Below are positions 24,976 through 33,320 of a DNA stretch of 64,000 bases, in pieces. Source of the stretch: URNF01 sp045634325 (lineage in GTDB: Bacteria > Bacillota > Clostridia > Oscillospirales > Acutalibacteraceae). The notes beneath the pieces are model-generated. The model was not told the origin of the DNA, did not search any database, and saw nothing but the letters and a program-made list of their open reading frames with translations. Where the stretch lies: positions 129,542 to 193,541 of the forward strand of contig JAZRAA010000016.1 in NCBI GenBank assembly GCA_045634325.1. Reading direction: 5' to 3'. How positions within the stretch are numbered: position 1 is the stretch's first letter; the number at the start of each line of letters is the position of its first letter. The position numbers and the translations under genes are program-made.

Positions 24976-25374
24976 ATGCATAATAAACCGCTTTCCAAGC
25001 GGTCACTTGCACAGGTGCGAGAGGCTGTGGCAACGGCTGTGGAATATGCGAAAGAAAACAAGGTGCCCCTAACGGCGGAACGGCTAGCGGCGGCGCTGGA
25101 CATGGATTTGTCGGTGTTTCGTGCGGTGGTAGAGGGAAGGTATACAGAGAAAGGTGTACGGCAAAGTGCACTCGTTGGTAAAATTTCCGTTCTGCAAAGT
25201 GCTTTTTCGGAGGCGACTGCCAGCGTGATGGAGCATGCGATGCAACGCGGCAGCAGTCCCAATATGCACATGTTGTACCTGAAAGAAAATGCGGGGTACG
25301 GCGAGAAAACGACGGATGAAGTGCCGATGGCGGCCCCTGTTATTTTTCTCGGCGAGGAGGAGATTTTACCATGA
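24976..25374 (+). CDS. Putative phage terminase small subunit
   Basis: 132-residue protein that would recognise phage DNA for packaging. The call rests on position, directly before the large terminase, on size, and on a C-terminal stretch SPNMHMLYLKENAGYGEK that resembles the end of many small terminases (LKN..GW type). The N-terminal half (residues 8-60, TAERLAAALDMDLSVFRAVV) looks like a helix-turn-helix. The start is ATG 24976 behind AAGAGGTGAGG. The stop overlaps the next start as ATGA. Confidence 0.65.
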   Translation: MHNKPLSKRSLAQVREAVATAVEYAKENKVPLTAERLAAALDMDLSVFRAVVEGRYTEKGVRQSALVGKISVLQSAFSEATASVMEHAMQRGSSPNMHMLYLKENAGYGEKTTDEVPMAAPVIFLGEEEILP

Positions 25375-25595
25375 CCAATCAAGAGTTGATTGAGACATAT
25401 CTGGCTTCGTTGCGCAGTCTGGAAAAACGGCATGCGCAATTACAAAAGCAGATACGAGTGTATGACAAGCGTATTGCTTTGTTAGAGGAGGAGATGGATG
25501 AAATATGGGAAATTATCGTAACGCTCAAAAAACACGAACAAGGAGACAAATATGGATGGCGCAGTAGAGGTGTTTCTGCCGTCTCTTATCGGTAG
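25371..25595 (+). CDS. Small coiled-coil prophage protein
   Basis: 74-residue protein, charged and helical, with a heptad-like run from about residue 14 to 53 (LRSLEKRHAQLQKQIRVYDK). Its ATG overlaps the TerS-like stop, and its last 44 bases overlap the terminase large subunit start, an arrangement that suggests coupled translation. Small coiled-coil proteins at this place are common in phages; the function is unknown. Confidence 0.65.
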   Translation: MTNQELIETYLASLRSLEKRHAQLQKQIRVYDKRIALLEEEMDEIWEIIVTLKKHEQGDKYGWRSRGVSAVSYR

Positions 25596-26868
25596 GGGAT
25601 ATCGTCAGTTTTGGGATTGTAAATTGCGGTATCGTGTGGTAAAGGGCGGCAAAGCATCAAAAAAATCCAGTACGACAGCTCTGTGGTATATCGTACATAT
25701 GATGAAATACCCTGATGCCAATCTTTTGGTGGTGCGGCAGGTGGGGCGCACCCATCGTGACAGTACCTTTGCACAGTTGCGGTGGGCAATCGAGCAGTTA
25801 CAGGTGTCGCATTTGTGGCGTGCTTCTCGTGAACCGCTCGAATTACAGTATTTGCCTACCGGACAGCGTATTTTGTTCCGCGGGTTTGATAATGTCGAAA
25901 AGTTAGCTTCCACCACCGTGGACAAGGGGTATATATGTTGGGTGTGGATAGAAGAGGCGTTTGAAATTGCAAGGGAGGCGGATTTTGATAAATTAGACCT
26001 CTCTGTGCCGCGCGGACAGTTGCTGCCACCATTGTTCAAACAGACCACCATTACTTTTAACCCGTGGGATGAAACCCATTGGCTCAAGAGGCGTTTTTTT
26101 GATACCAAACGCTCGGACACGTTGGCGTTGACGACAAATTACACCTGCAATGAGTTTTTGGATGACACCGACCGCAAGTTGTATGAGGAAATGCGCGTGC
26201 GGCGGCCACGACAGTTTGCGGTAGCGGGGTTGGGGGAGTGGGGACGGTCAGAAGGGCTGGTTTTCGAAAACTGGGAGGTGGCGCCGTTTGACAGAAATGC
26301 ATTGCGTGGGGACGCTTTTCGGCATATCTTTGGGCTGGATTACGGATATACCAACGACCCTACCGCATTTATTGCGGCTGCAGAAACCGAGCAGGAGGGT
26401 GAAAAGCGGTTATATGTATATGATGAGTATTATAAACGACGGATGCTCAATGCGGATATAGCCGATATGCTCAAACGCAAAGGGTATGCCAAAGAGCGTA
26501 TTCGTGCGGACAGTGCAGAACCCAAATCCAATGAGGATTTGCGCAGACTGGGGATTGTACGGTTGCAATCTGCGCAAAAAGGGCAGGATTCGGTGAATGC
26601 CGGTATTTCGCGGTTACAGGAATATCGCATCATTGTACATCCCGATTGCGTGCATACGGCGGCAGAACTTTCTGCGTATGCTTGGCAACCGTCACCCAGC
26701 GGGGAGGCGGGAGTATACAGCAATCGCCCTTGTGACAGTGAAAATCATTTAATGGACGCTTTACGCTATGCAATGGAGGATATTCCGCGCCGTAAGCAAG
26801 GGCGTGGGATGGCACCTGTAAAGGGTGTTGCGCTGGCGCGAAATATGTATGGCAGTTGGGGCGGATGA
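25552..26868 (+). CDS. Phage terminase large subunit (PBSX-like)
   Basis: ATP-driven DNA-packaging motor and nuclease, 438 residues. The N-terminal ATPase shows a variant Walker A, KGGKASKKSSTTALW near residue 29, and a Walker B, VWIEEAFEI near residue 125. The RNase H-like nuclease follows with FGLDYGYTNDPTAF near residue 262, ADSAEPKSNEDLRR near residue 322 and HLMDALRYAMED near the end. Length and motif order fit the PBSX/XtmB group. The start is ATG 25552 behind AAGGAGAC. Confidence 0.93.
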   Translation: MDGAVEVFLPSLIGRGYRQFWDCKLRYRVVKGGKASKKSSTTALWYIVHMMKYPDANLLVVRQVGRTHRDSTFAQLRWAIEQLQVSHLWRASREPLELQYLPTGQRILFRGFDNVEKLASTTVDKGYICWVWIEEAFEIAREADFDKLDLSVPRGQLLPPLFKQTTITFNPWDETHWLKRRFFDTKRSDTLALTTNYTCNEFLDDTDRKLYEEMRVRRPRQFAVAGLGEWGRSEGLVFENWEVAPFDRNALRGDAFRHIFGLDYGYTNDPTAFIAAAETEQEGEKRLYVYDEYYKRRMLNADIADMLKRKGYAKERIRADSAEPKSNEDLRRLGIVRLQSAQKGQDSVNAGISRLQEYRIIVHPDCVHTAAELSAYAWQPSPSGEAGVYSNRPCDSENHLMDALRYAMEDIPRRKQGRGMAPVKGVALARNMYGSWGG

Positions 26869-26880
26869 AAGGAGAAAAAT

Positions 26881-27165
26881 ATGGTAGAAACGTTGGCGGG
26901 AATTTGGTTGTTTTTACTGAGTGTAGGTGCCGGCTTCCTTTGGGGACGGTACGGCGGTAAAACATCTGCACGCACACACCCGCGCAAACAACAATGTGTG
27001 CGCACAACCGATAGTTTCGGTTGGCAGGAGTTGCTGAATTTTCTGCAATATGACGGCAGTGGTAAGATGCCGTCAGCAAATTCGGAAAGGGGAAATATAA
27101 ACGGTGAAACAGAAAATTACACCGGCGCAGGTGCAGAACGAATACACCGCAGGCGTTCGGTATAA
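26881..27165 (+). CDS. Small membrane-anchored prophage protein, unknown function
   Basis: 94-residue protein with one N-terminal membrane segment (residues 5-24, LAGIWLFLLSVGAGFLWGRY) and a polar tail holding SFGWQELLNFLQYDG. It has a strong AAAGGAG site 12 bases after TerL. Its end overlaps the portal gene by 62 bases in another frame. Similar one-segment proteins lie between terminase and portal in some clostridial prophages, by recollection. Function unknown. Confidence 0.6.
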   Translation: MVETLAGIWLFLLSVGAGFLWGRYGGKTSARTHPRKQQCVRTTDSFGWQELLNFLQYDGSGKMPSANSERGNINGETENYTGAGAERIHRRRSV

Positions 27166-28726
27166 ACAGGGTATCGGCAGACACGGTATGTTCCGTCAAA
27201 ATGAAATCAATGAACGATTTTATTTAGGTGACCAATGGCACGGTGCGGGATGCGGTGAAGACCGCCCGCTTGTGCGACAGAACGTTATTAAACGTATTGC
27301 CGACTATAAAATGGCGGTGGTGGGGTCTGACCCCATAGCAGTTTCTTTTTCTGCAGAAGGTGTTCCCGATACCGCACTGATGCGACAGGACCTCAAACAG
27401 TGGCGGGAAGGTGTGGAGTCTGCGGAAAGTGATCTCGATATAGAGCGTAATCGTTTGGCGGGTATGTTGTCCGACCATTTTGCGGTGACCGCCGATCGCT
27501 TGAAGTTTGATGACCTCAAACAGCAGGTCATGTTAGATGCTTATATAACCGGCACCGGCATCCTATATACCTATTGGGATGACCGTTTGGATACAGGGTT
27601 GTATGCAGATGCTGCGCATACAACCTCCATTCGCGGCGATATTGTCAGTGAACTTTTACACGTTGATCAATTGGTTTTAGGAGACCCGACGGTGGAAGAA
27701 CTGCAAAACCAGCCGTATGTGCTGATCGCACAGCAAAGCGGTGTAGATGCGTTACAGCGTACCGCCCGCCGTTACGGTTGCCGTGAGTGGAAACAAATCA
27801 AGGCAGACAATCGCACCGGAACGTTTGCGGATATGCAACCGAAAGCAACCGTGCTCACCCGTTTCTGGAAAGAATGTGATGAGCATGGCGTGACACAGGT
27901 TTGGGGTATGCAGGTGTGCGGCAACATCGTGGTACGCCCGCCGTGGTGTTTAGGCTTGCGCCTGTATCCGTTAGCAATCTTCCGCTGGTGCACACGGCAC
28001 GGATGCGGGTATGGCGAGAGCGAAATTGTGCATCTCATCCCCAACCAGATTGCCATCAACCGCATGCTGACCGCTTCCGTTTGGGCTACTATGATGACAG
28101 GCATGCCCATCATGGTAGTAAACGGAGATGTGGTGACACAGCCCATCACCAACGACCCCGGTCAGGTTATTCCGGTTTATGGCAGTGGGGAGGATGTGGA
28201 ACGCGCGATTCGTTATGTGGACCCGCCGGCTTTTTCCTCTCAATTCGATTCCGGTATATCTAACCTCATCAGCGAAACGCTCTCGCAAGCAGGTGTCAGC
28301 GGGGTGGTATTGGGCGACGTGCGCCCGAACAATGCTGCTGCCATTCTCACTGTGCGGGATGCCGCCGTCAAGCCCATGCAACTCATCCGAAATCGTTTTT
28401 ATGCGTTTTGTGAGGATGTGGCGCGCATTTGGGCGGAGTTTTGGATAACCATGTACGGCTGTCGTCCGTTGTGCGTGCAGAATGAAAATGGTAGCCGTTA
28501 CTGTGATTTCGACGGTGATGCGTGCAGAAAGATGTTGTTTGCTGTGAAGGCGGATGTATCCGAATCGGTGACGGGAGACCAAAATAACAGTGTGCAGATT
28601 TTAAATCGTCTGCTGGACGGTGGTTTGATTACGGCAAGGCAATATATCAGTCGTTTGCCTGCCGGCAGTATCCCCGGTCAACGGCGTTTACTGCAAGAAT
28701 TGTGCCAAGCGGAAAAGGAGGTATAA
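27104..28726 (+). CDS. Phage portal protein
   Basis: Forms the dodecameric ring through which DNA enters the capsid. The 540-residue length, place between terminase and capsid, and features such as RFYLGDQWHG near residue 42, RPLVRQNVIKRIADYKMAVV and a central block LIPNQIAINRM fit portal proteins, probably of the podovirus P22-like or SPP1-like type. The start is GTG 27104 behind AAAGGGG. The scaffold-like gene follows two bases after its stop. Family is inferred from pattern and position. Confidence 0.82.
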   Translation: MKQKITPAQVQNEYTAGVRYKQGIGRHGMFRQNEINERFYLGDQWHGAGCGEDRPLVRQNVIKRIADYKMAVVGSDPIAVSFSAEGVPDTALMRQDLKQWREGVESAESDLDIERNRLAGMLSDHFAVTADRLKFDDLKQQVMLDAYITGTGILYTYWDDRLDTGLYADAAHTTSIRGDIVSELLHVDQLVLGDPTVEELQNQPYVLIAQQSGVDALQRTARRYGCREWKQIKADNRTGTFADMQPKATVLTRFWKECDEHGVTQVWGMQVCGNIVVRPPWCLGLRLYPLAIFRWCTRHGCGYGESEIVHLIPNQIAINRMLTASVWATMMTGMPIMVVNGDVVTQPITNDPGQVIPVYGSGEDVERAIRYVDPPAFSSQFDSGISNLISETLSQAGVSGVVLGDVRPNNAAAILTVRDAAVKPMQLIRNRFYAFCEDVARIWAEFWITMYGCRPLCVQNENGSRYCDFDGDACRKMLFAVKADVSESVTGDQNNSVQILNRLLDGGLITARQYISRLPAGSIPGQRRLLQELCQAEKEV

Positions 28727-28728
28727 CT

Positions 28729-29115
28729 ATGGAGCAACAAACCGAAATCACGACCGTGGAGGAGCAGGTGTCGCAAACGGATGCAGCGGGGGAGGTATCT
28801 GCCGCAGAAATTCAGCCGGCTGCGCAAGAAGACTCGACCACGGATGAGTTTTTACGGTTGCAACAGCAGGTGCCGGAATTACAAGGTGTGCAGCAAGTAC
28901 CCAAAGAGGTATTTGAAACCGCACGCTGTGAAAACATCTCGTTGTTTGATGCGTTTTTGCGGTATCGCTATCGTGAACAGCAAGCGATAGCCGCAGAACA
29001 ACTGCGACAACAACGCACGGCAGAACTTTCTGTCGGGTCATTACATACCGGTGCGTTGCGGGCGGCGCCGGTATCAGATGCCTTTGCCCGCGCATTTGAA
29101 AAGGCTCTTTCGTAA
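28729..29115 (+). CDS. Putative scaffold-like protein
   Basis: 128-residue, Glu/Gln/Ala-rich, mostly helical protein placed between portal and major capsid, the usual place of scaffold genes. A disordered acidic first half (residues 1-45) is followed by helices with LRYRYREQQAIAAEQLRQQR. It is shorter than most scaffolds. The start is ATG 28729 behind AAAAGGAGG. Function is inferred from position and composition only. Confidence 0.6.
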   Translation: MEQQTEITTVEEQVSQTDAAGEVSAAEIQPAAQEDSTTDEFLRLQQQVPELQGVQQVPKEVFETARCENISLFDAFLRYRYREQQAIAAEQLRQQRTAELSVGSLHTGALRAAPVSDAFARAFEKALS

Positions 29116-29146
29116 GTTTTGGAGCATATAAAAAGGAGAATGTAAA

Positions 29147-30058
29147 ATGAGTATTGATTTTGAAAATTTTGAAAGTACTATTACCGGCGAATTGGACAAA
29201 GCGATTGTGCAAAAACCGGTGACCGGTTTCTTGACGGACAATAATCTGCGCGCGAAATTTGTGGGCGGCAAAAATGTGTTGATTCCGGAAATGTCGTTTT
29301 GCGGTTTGGGTAATTATGACCGTGAAACCGGTTTTGCGAACGGTAGCATTTCGGTTACCGGCGAGTCGTATACGCTCAGCATGGACCGTGGCCGTTCTTT
29401 CCAGATTGACCGTGAGGACAATGATGAAACGGGTATTGCCGATCTGGCCGGTCAGGTGATGGGGGAATTCGTGCGTACACAGGTTGTGCCCGAAATTGAT
29501 GCGTATGTGTTGTCTAAACTCTGTCAAGTGTCTATCGCCAAACAAACAGCGACGTCCGGCAGTAATGGCATAGATCCTTATAAACTGCTGAGCGATATGA
29601 TTGGAAAGGTACAAAACGTGGTCGGCTATGACGAAGAATTGGTGGCCTTTGTGGACGGTAATATGTGGTCTGCTTTGCAGTCCAGCGAAAAGATTTCTCG
29701 TATGCTGGTGACTAACTCCTTCAAAAAAGGTGAGATGTGCACTGAGGTGAAATCTTTGAACGGCGTGGCGATTTTGCCCGCTCCCGATAATCGTATGAAA
29801 ACCAATTTCGTCTTCAACGACGGTGTATCTGCGGGTCAAGTTGAAGGTGGTTTCAAACCCGGTGATATGGTTGGTAAAATCCGCGTGTTGGTCATGCCGA
29901 AGCGCGCTGCTTCCTTGGTGAAGAAAACCGAGAAAGTCCGTGTGTTTGACCCGGATCACAATCCCAATGCAGATGCATGGAAATTTGATTACCGTGTGTT
30001 CTACGACCTGTTCGTCCGTAAAAGCATGGAGAATGCTATCTACACAGATCTCTATTAA
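29147..30058 (+). CDS. Major capsid protein (HK97-like fold)
   Basis: 303-residue coat protein. The block YDRETGFANGSISVTG near residue 59, followed by the MDRGRSFQIDREDND stretch and VPEIDAYVLSKL near residue 118, is a pattern I know from major capsid proteins of Firmicutes phages. There is no long N-terminal delta domain, so a separate scaffold is expected. It starts behind AAAAGGAGA. A strong terminator directly follows, probably setting a high capsid dose relative to downstream genes. Confidence 0.9.
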   Translation: MSIDFENFESTITGELDKAIVQKPVTGFLTDNNLRAKFVGGKNVLIPEMSFCGLGNYDRETGFANGSISVTGESYTLSMDRGRSFQIDREDNDETGIADLAGQVMGEFVRTQVVPEIDAYVLSKLCQVSIAKQTATSGSNGIDPYKLLSDMIGKVQNVVGYDEELVAFVDGNMWSALQSSEKISRMLVTNSFKKGEMCTEVKSLNGVAILPAPDNRMKTNFVFNDGVSAGQVEGGFKPGDMVGKIRVLVMPKRAASLVKKTEKVRVFDPDHNPNADAWKFDYRVFYDLFVRKSMENAIYTDLY

Positions 30059-30068
30059 GGTTTTTGCG

Positions 30069-30103
30069 GGAGATGCCGTGCCGTTGCACGGCATCTCCTT
30101 TTT
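30069..30103 (+). terminator. Terminator-like hairpin just after the capsid gene
   Basis: Perfect 13-base arms GGAGATGCCGTGC and GCACGGCATCTCC around CGTT, followed by T5, then at once the ribosome site of the next gene. Partial readthrough would give more capsid than connector mRNA. Confidence 0.85.
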
Positions 30104-30118
30104 GAAAGGAGGGAACGT

Positions 30119-30493
30119 ATGCGAACCGGACAAGATGTATTACGGCGTGCGTTGAATTTATTGCAATATCCCGATAAATATACCGGTGAAGATGCTGTTG
30201 ATGTGGCACGTGGTTTGGCGATTATTAACCAGATTTATTGTGATGTATGGCACACCGGTCAACGTGAACCGTTTATACCGTTGACGAAATTGGATGCACC
30301 GCTGTTGTTGCCGCAAAAGCAGTTGCAGGACGTCATGCCTTACGGAGTCGCGATGTTGCTGGCATTATCTGAAGGGGATGGCGACAACCAGCAGTTGTAT
30401 GCTACTTTGTATAATCGCAAACGCATTGCCGCTGCAACGACCGGACGGCGTATGGACGTGTTGTTCAAACGTCAAAAGGGGGATTGTGTATGA
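30119..30493 (+). CDS. Putative head-completion/connector protein
   Basis: 124-residue helical protein after the capsid gene, where head-tail adaptor proteins (gp4- or gp6-like) are found. The stretch MLLALSEGDGDNQQLYATLY followed by NRKRI resembles the last helices of such adaptors. The start is ATG 30119 behind AAAGGAGGG, and its stop overlaps the next gene start. Assignment rests on position, size and helical pattern. Confidence 0.62.
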   Translation: MRTGQDVLRRALNLLQYPDKYTGEDAVDVARGLAIINQIYCDVWHTGQREPFIPLTKLDAPLLLPQKQLQDVMPYGVAMLLALSEGDGDNQQLYATLYNRKRIAAATTGRRMDVLFKRQKGDCV

Positions 30494-32523
30494 AATACCC
30501 CACCTTGAAAGAAGGTGTCGCCAAACAATATACCATTGAAGCGTTGCGTGGGGGTTGTAATTTGCGTGACGGTGCGCAATGTACGGCAGATACACAATTG
30601 CTGGAAGCGAACAATTTGTGGTGGCAAAATGGTGCGTTGCGCACTCGCCCTGCATTTTTCGGGATGCAGGCGCAAGTGAAGACCGTTCAAAACACGGATG
30701 TATCGTTTTTGTTTTGCGGTGAGGATACCACCCACGAACAATCGGGCGCGCGACGTTTTTTACGGCGTTCATATGACCGCTCTGTGAAAAAGGTTACGCT
30801 GACGCTGGGTATTTTCACTTTTGATGGCGTGTTTGCAGAGGAAGGCAGTTTGAAAAACTTACCCGCAGATACAGTAGCTTACGCTTTGACATATCCGTAT
30901 TCGGAAACAGAAAACGTGCTGATATTTGTATCCAATGGAGAAATTTATGCGCAAAACACAAAAAATTATCAATGGCGTAATATAACGAATTTGGCATATA
31001 CACCGTGCGTTTTGCAAAATGGCCAGGGTTATCGCAAACAGAGTTACGCATTTCCTTTCCCGCCTACCCCTAATTATGAGGCGAGAAATTTGCTCAGTGA
31101 TAGTTTTTGCGCAAAATACAGCACCTCTTCAAAGGATACGGTATATTTTGCGCCGTATGAAGCATTGGATGAAACCAAACAGGTGCAAGTGAGTTATATC
31201 GATGAAAACGGGTGGACATACGGTTACACCGTAGAGGCCGGAGAATCTTGCAGTCAGCCGGATGAACGCGGGGTCTATTTGCTTTGTGATCGCATGGACG
31301 GCATGTTTTGTTTGAAACATGCTGCTTCTGATACAAATTTAGTGATGGCGGACGGACTCCAAAACAATCTGGTTTTGTATGCATATCAGTCGCGTAGTGA
31401 AGAAGTAAAACGGTTGTTGGCATCCATGCAGTTTTCTACGTGGATGGGTGGCGCACAGCAAGGCTATGCGGCACGTTTGTTTTGCGGCGGCGCATCGGCG
31501 GCTTCTAACCGTATATATTGGAGTGCTCCCGGCAATCCGTTGTATATGCCGGATAGCAACTATATATCGATGGGGGATACGTCACAGGCTGTGACTGCAC
31601 TGGGTAAACAGGACGGCAAACTCATCATCTTCAAAGAACGCGAGTTATATTGTTTATCTGATTTTACCAATACGGTGTGGGCGAAAGATTCGAACGGGGA
31701 GAAGGTAGCGGATGCTGATTTTCTCCCGCTGACCCAGTTGCACGGACAAATCGGTACACTTGCGCCTCACACAATTTGCTTTTGCGGGAATCGCTTGTGT
31801 TGGGCGGATGGCTTGGGCAGTGTATATACACTCATTGAAAGCACTGACGGATATACCGTGCATCCTTTATCCTCAATGGTGGAATCCGCCTTGCAGACAC
31901 ACGATGTATCCGTATGGAAAAACGCTCATGCGGCGGAGTTTCAAGGGCATTATTTGTTAGCGGTAGGCAAGACGGTGTATGTGTTGCGCATCGATGAAAA
32001 AGCGTTCAAACGGTATACCTCGGTATATAACGATACATCGGCACAGCAGCAATTGGCATGGTATGTGTGGCAGGTGCCTTTTGATTTGGAAATGGTGTTT
32101 TTCGGCGGAAACGGCAGACAAGCGGCGATGCTCACCCAAAACATCGACGTCAACAGCATAAAGCTGATACCCTTTACACTGAAAAACGACGGTGCAGATG
32201 TTGTTTTTCAGGGTGATGTATGGAGTGAACATCCGATTGTAGCTTCTTTTTCTACAAAATTATATGATTTTGATGATGCCGTTGCGTTTAAACGGGTGAT
32301 ACGGTTGTATGGCGATTTTGAAGCGGATGCAGGTGCTTTGCTTCGTGTTTCCTATCAGTTTGACGATACAAAAACAGAGGAATCGACGTGTTATACTGTG
32401 CCCAACGGCACACTCGTGTTGTCACCACCTGTTACGCGGGCACGTCGGTTTGGTTGGGCAACGACCTTTTTCGGCAGAGCGGGTTTGAGCGGTCTGTCGG
32501 TTGTTTATCGGCGTGGTAAATGA
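30490..32523 (+). CDS. Large putative DNA-stabilisation/tail-hub protein (P22 gp10-like, beta-rich)
   Basis: 677-residue, beta-rich protein, the largest of the element. The opening NNLWWQNGALRTRPAF near residue 35 and the block NRIYWSAPGNPLYMPDSNYI followed by DGKLIIFKERELYCLS near residue 376 recall phage stabilisation proteins such as P22 gp10, which close the portal and begin the tail. No transmembrane segments or enzymatic motif are visible. The start is ATG 30490 behind AAAGGGGG, overlapping the previous stop. If correct, this is the only tail-side protein in the element. Remote similarity only. Confidence 0.55.
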   Translation: MKYPTLKEGVAKQYTIEALRGGCNLRDGAQCTADTQLLEANNLWWQNGALRTRPAFFGMQAQVKTVQNTDVSFLFCGEDTTHEQSGARRFLRRSYDRSVKKVTLTLGIFTFDGVFAEEGSLKNLPADTVAYALTYPYSETENVLIFVSNGEIYAQNTKNYQWRNITNLAYTPCVLQNGQGYRKQSYAFPFPPTPNYEARNLLSDSFCAKYSTSSKDTVYFAPYEALDETKQVQVSYIDENGWTYGYTVEAGESCSQPDERGVYLLCDRMDGMFCLKHAASDTNLVMADGLQNNLVLYAYQSRSEEVKRLLASMQFSTWMGGAQQGYAARLFCGGASAASNRIYWSAPGNPLYMPDSNYISMGDTSQAVTALGKQDGKLIIFKERELYCLSDFTNTVWAKDSNGEKVADADFLPLTQLHGQIGTLAPHTICFCGNRLCWADGLGSVYTLIESTDGYTVHPLSSMVESALQTHDVSVWKNAHAAEFQGHYLLAVGKTVYVLRIDEKAFKRYTSVYNDTSAQQQLAWYVWQVPFDLEMVFFGGNGRQAAMLTQNIDVNSIKLIPFTLKNDGADVVFQGDVWSEHPIVASFSTKLYDFDDAVAFKRVIRLYGDFEADAGALLRVSYQFDDTKTEESTCYTVPNGTLVLSPPVTRARRFGWATTFFGRAGLSGLSVVYRRGK

Positions 32524-32534
32524 GGAGAGTGATT

Positions 32535-32828
32535 ATGGAACGATTGGATTTAGCCGGTTGGCTTTCTTTGCTGTCGGCGGCAGGTGTTATTGTGGCGTTG
32601 ATTTCCAATGTGCGCGGCATGCATGCCAGAGATGAACAGAAAGCAGCGGAGTTGTCCGAGATGCGCTCGGATATTAAGCATATCCGCGGTCAGGTGGATA
32701 AAAACGATGTGTTGATGGCGGATGTGCGGGAACAGTTGGACGAGGTAAGAGATCGTGTTACAAGGGTGGAGGAGTCTACCAAAAGTGCGCATAAGCGAAT
32801 GGACAAGTGGGAAGGAGAAGGGACATGA
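32535..32828 (+). CDS. XhlA-like membrane protein with coiled coil
   Basis: 97-residue protein with one N-terminal membrane segment (residues 6-22, LAGWLSLLSAAGVIVALI) and a charged coiled coil (residues 30-90). This topology matches the haemolysin XhlA family, which partners holins in Bacillus prophages. The start ATG 32535 lies behind GAGGAG; ATG 32520 overlaps the previous stop but has no ribosome site. Its stop overlaps the holin-like start. Confidence 0.65.
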   Translation: MERLDLAGWLSLLSAAGVIVALISNVRGMHARDEQKAAELSEMRSDIKHIRGQVDKNDVLMADVREQLDEVRDRVTRVEESTKSAHKRMDKWEGEGT

Positions 32829-33130
32829 GTATAGAAAAAATCGTGTTGGCAACGGTCATTGCCGTTACGGTGGAAGCACTGGTGGAATACGGCAAGACGA
32901 TTATCACGGCGTGGCATAACGGCAAAAAAGCCGTTTTATTACAGGGTGCCGCCGTGGCGGTTTCGGTGTGCCTTTGTTTGCTTTCGGGCGCAGATGTATA
33001 TGGTGCACTCGGCATTCATTTTGCGTGGATGCCGGCGGGGTGCATACTGACCGGCGTGTTTGCCGCAAGAGGTGCCAATTATATTTCGGATTTGGTGGGC
33101 AGATTGCGTGTGTTGTTAGAAACAGCATAA
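32825..33130 (+). CDS. Putative phage holin
   Basis: 101-residue protein with hydrophobic segments near residues 4-20, 38-56 and 63-82 and a short charged tail, as in small phage holins. It begins inside the stop of the XhlA-like gene, behind AAGGAG. The pairing with an XhlA-like partner supports a lysis role, but no endolysin gene is seen. Last gene of the element before a terminator. Confidence 0.65.
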   Translation: MSIEKIVLATVIAVTVEALVEYGKTIITAWHNGKKAVLLQGAAVAVSVCLCLLSGADVYGALGIHFAWMPAGCILTGVFAARGANYISDLVGRLRVLLETA

Positions 33131-33143
33131 TTTAACTTTGATC

Positions 33144-33179
33144 AAAAATGCGTCCGATATGTATATCGGACGCATTTTT
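33144..33179 (+). terminator. Terminator at the right end of the prophage-like element
   Basis: Perfect 16-base arms AAAAATGCGTCCGATA and TATCGGACGCATTTTT around TGTA. Confidence 0.93.
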
Positions 33180-33221
33180 CTGCCTAATATGGTATATTTG
33201 TAATATTTTATTATAAGAAAC

Positions 33222-33250
33222 TTGCGAAAGCTGTAAAAAGGGTGTATACT
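33222..33250 (+). promoter_or_regulatory. Promoter of tepA-spoIIIE
   Basis: TTGCGA (33222-33227), a 17-base spacer and TATACT (33245-33250), about 70 bases before tepA. Confidence 0.7.
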
Positions 33251-33320
33251 GAATCATATATACTGTGCAAGATTTCCTCTTTTTCGGCAATGCTAGTAAA
33301 AAGTCGGGAAGGAAGATGTG

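Larger units (their letters stand above)
23855..33179 (+). mobile_element. Compact head-only prophage-like element
   Basis: A run of phage genes bounded by terminators: a divergent S24 repressor, then small gene, TerS-like, coiled-coil, TerL, small membrane protein, portal, scaffold-like, capsid, connector, stabilisation-like protein and two holin-like proteins. All but the repressor point right and most overlap or nearly touch. No integrase, recombinase, replication, tail fibre, tail tube or endolysin gene is visible in about 9.3 kb, and I could not define attachment sites. It may be a decayed prophage, a capsid-making satellite or a domesticated particle. Boundaries are set from the outermost phage genes and the last terminator. 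Confidence 0.85.

Noticed and set aside
29147..30058. Encapsulin nanocompartment instead of a phage capsid
   Set aside because: A portal, a large terminase and a scaffold-like protein lie directly beside it, which encapsulin systems lack.
28748..30133. Long minus-strand open frame (461 codons) under the scaffold and capsid genes
   Set aside because: Composition is typical of an antisense shadow of well-supported genes, and no ribosome site or family motif is present.
23800..33320. Attachment-site repeats flanking the prophage-like element
   Set aside because: No convincing direct repeat was found by eye on the two sides; a computed comparison would be needed.
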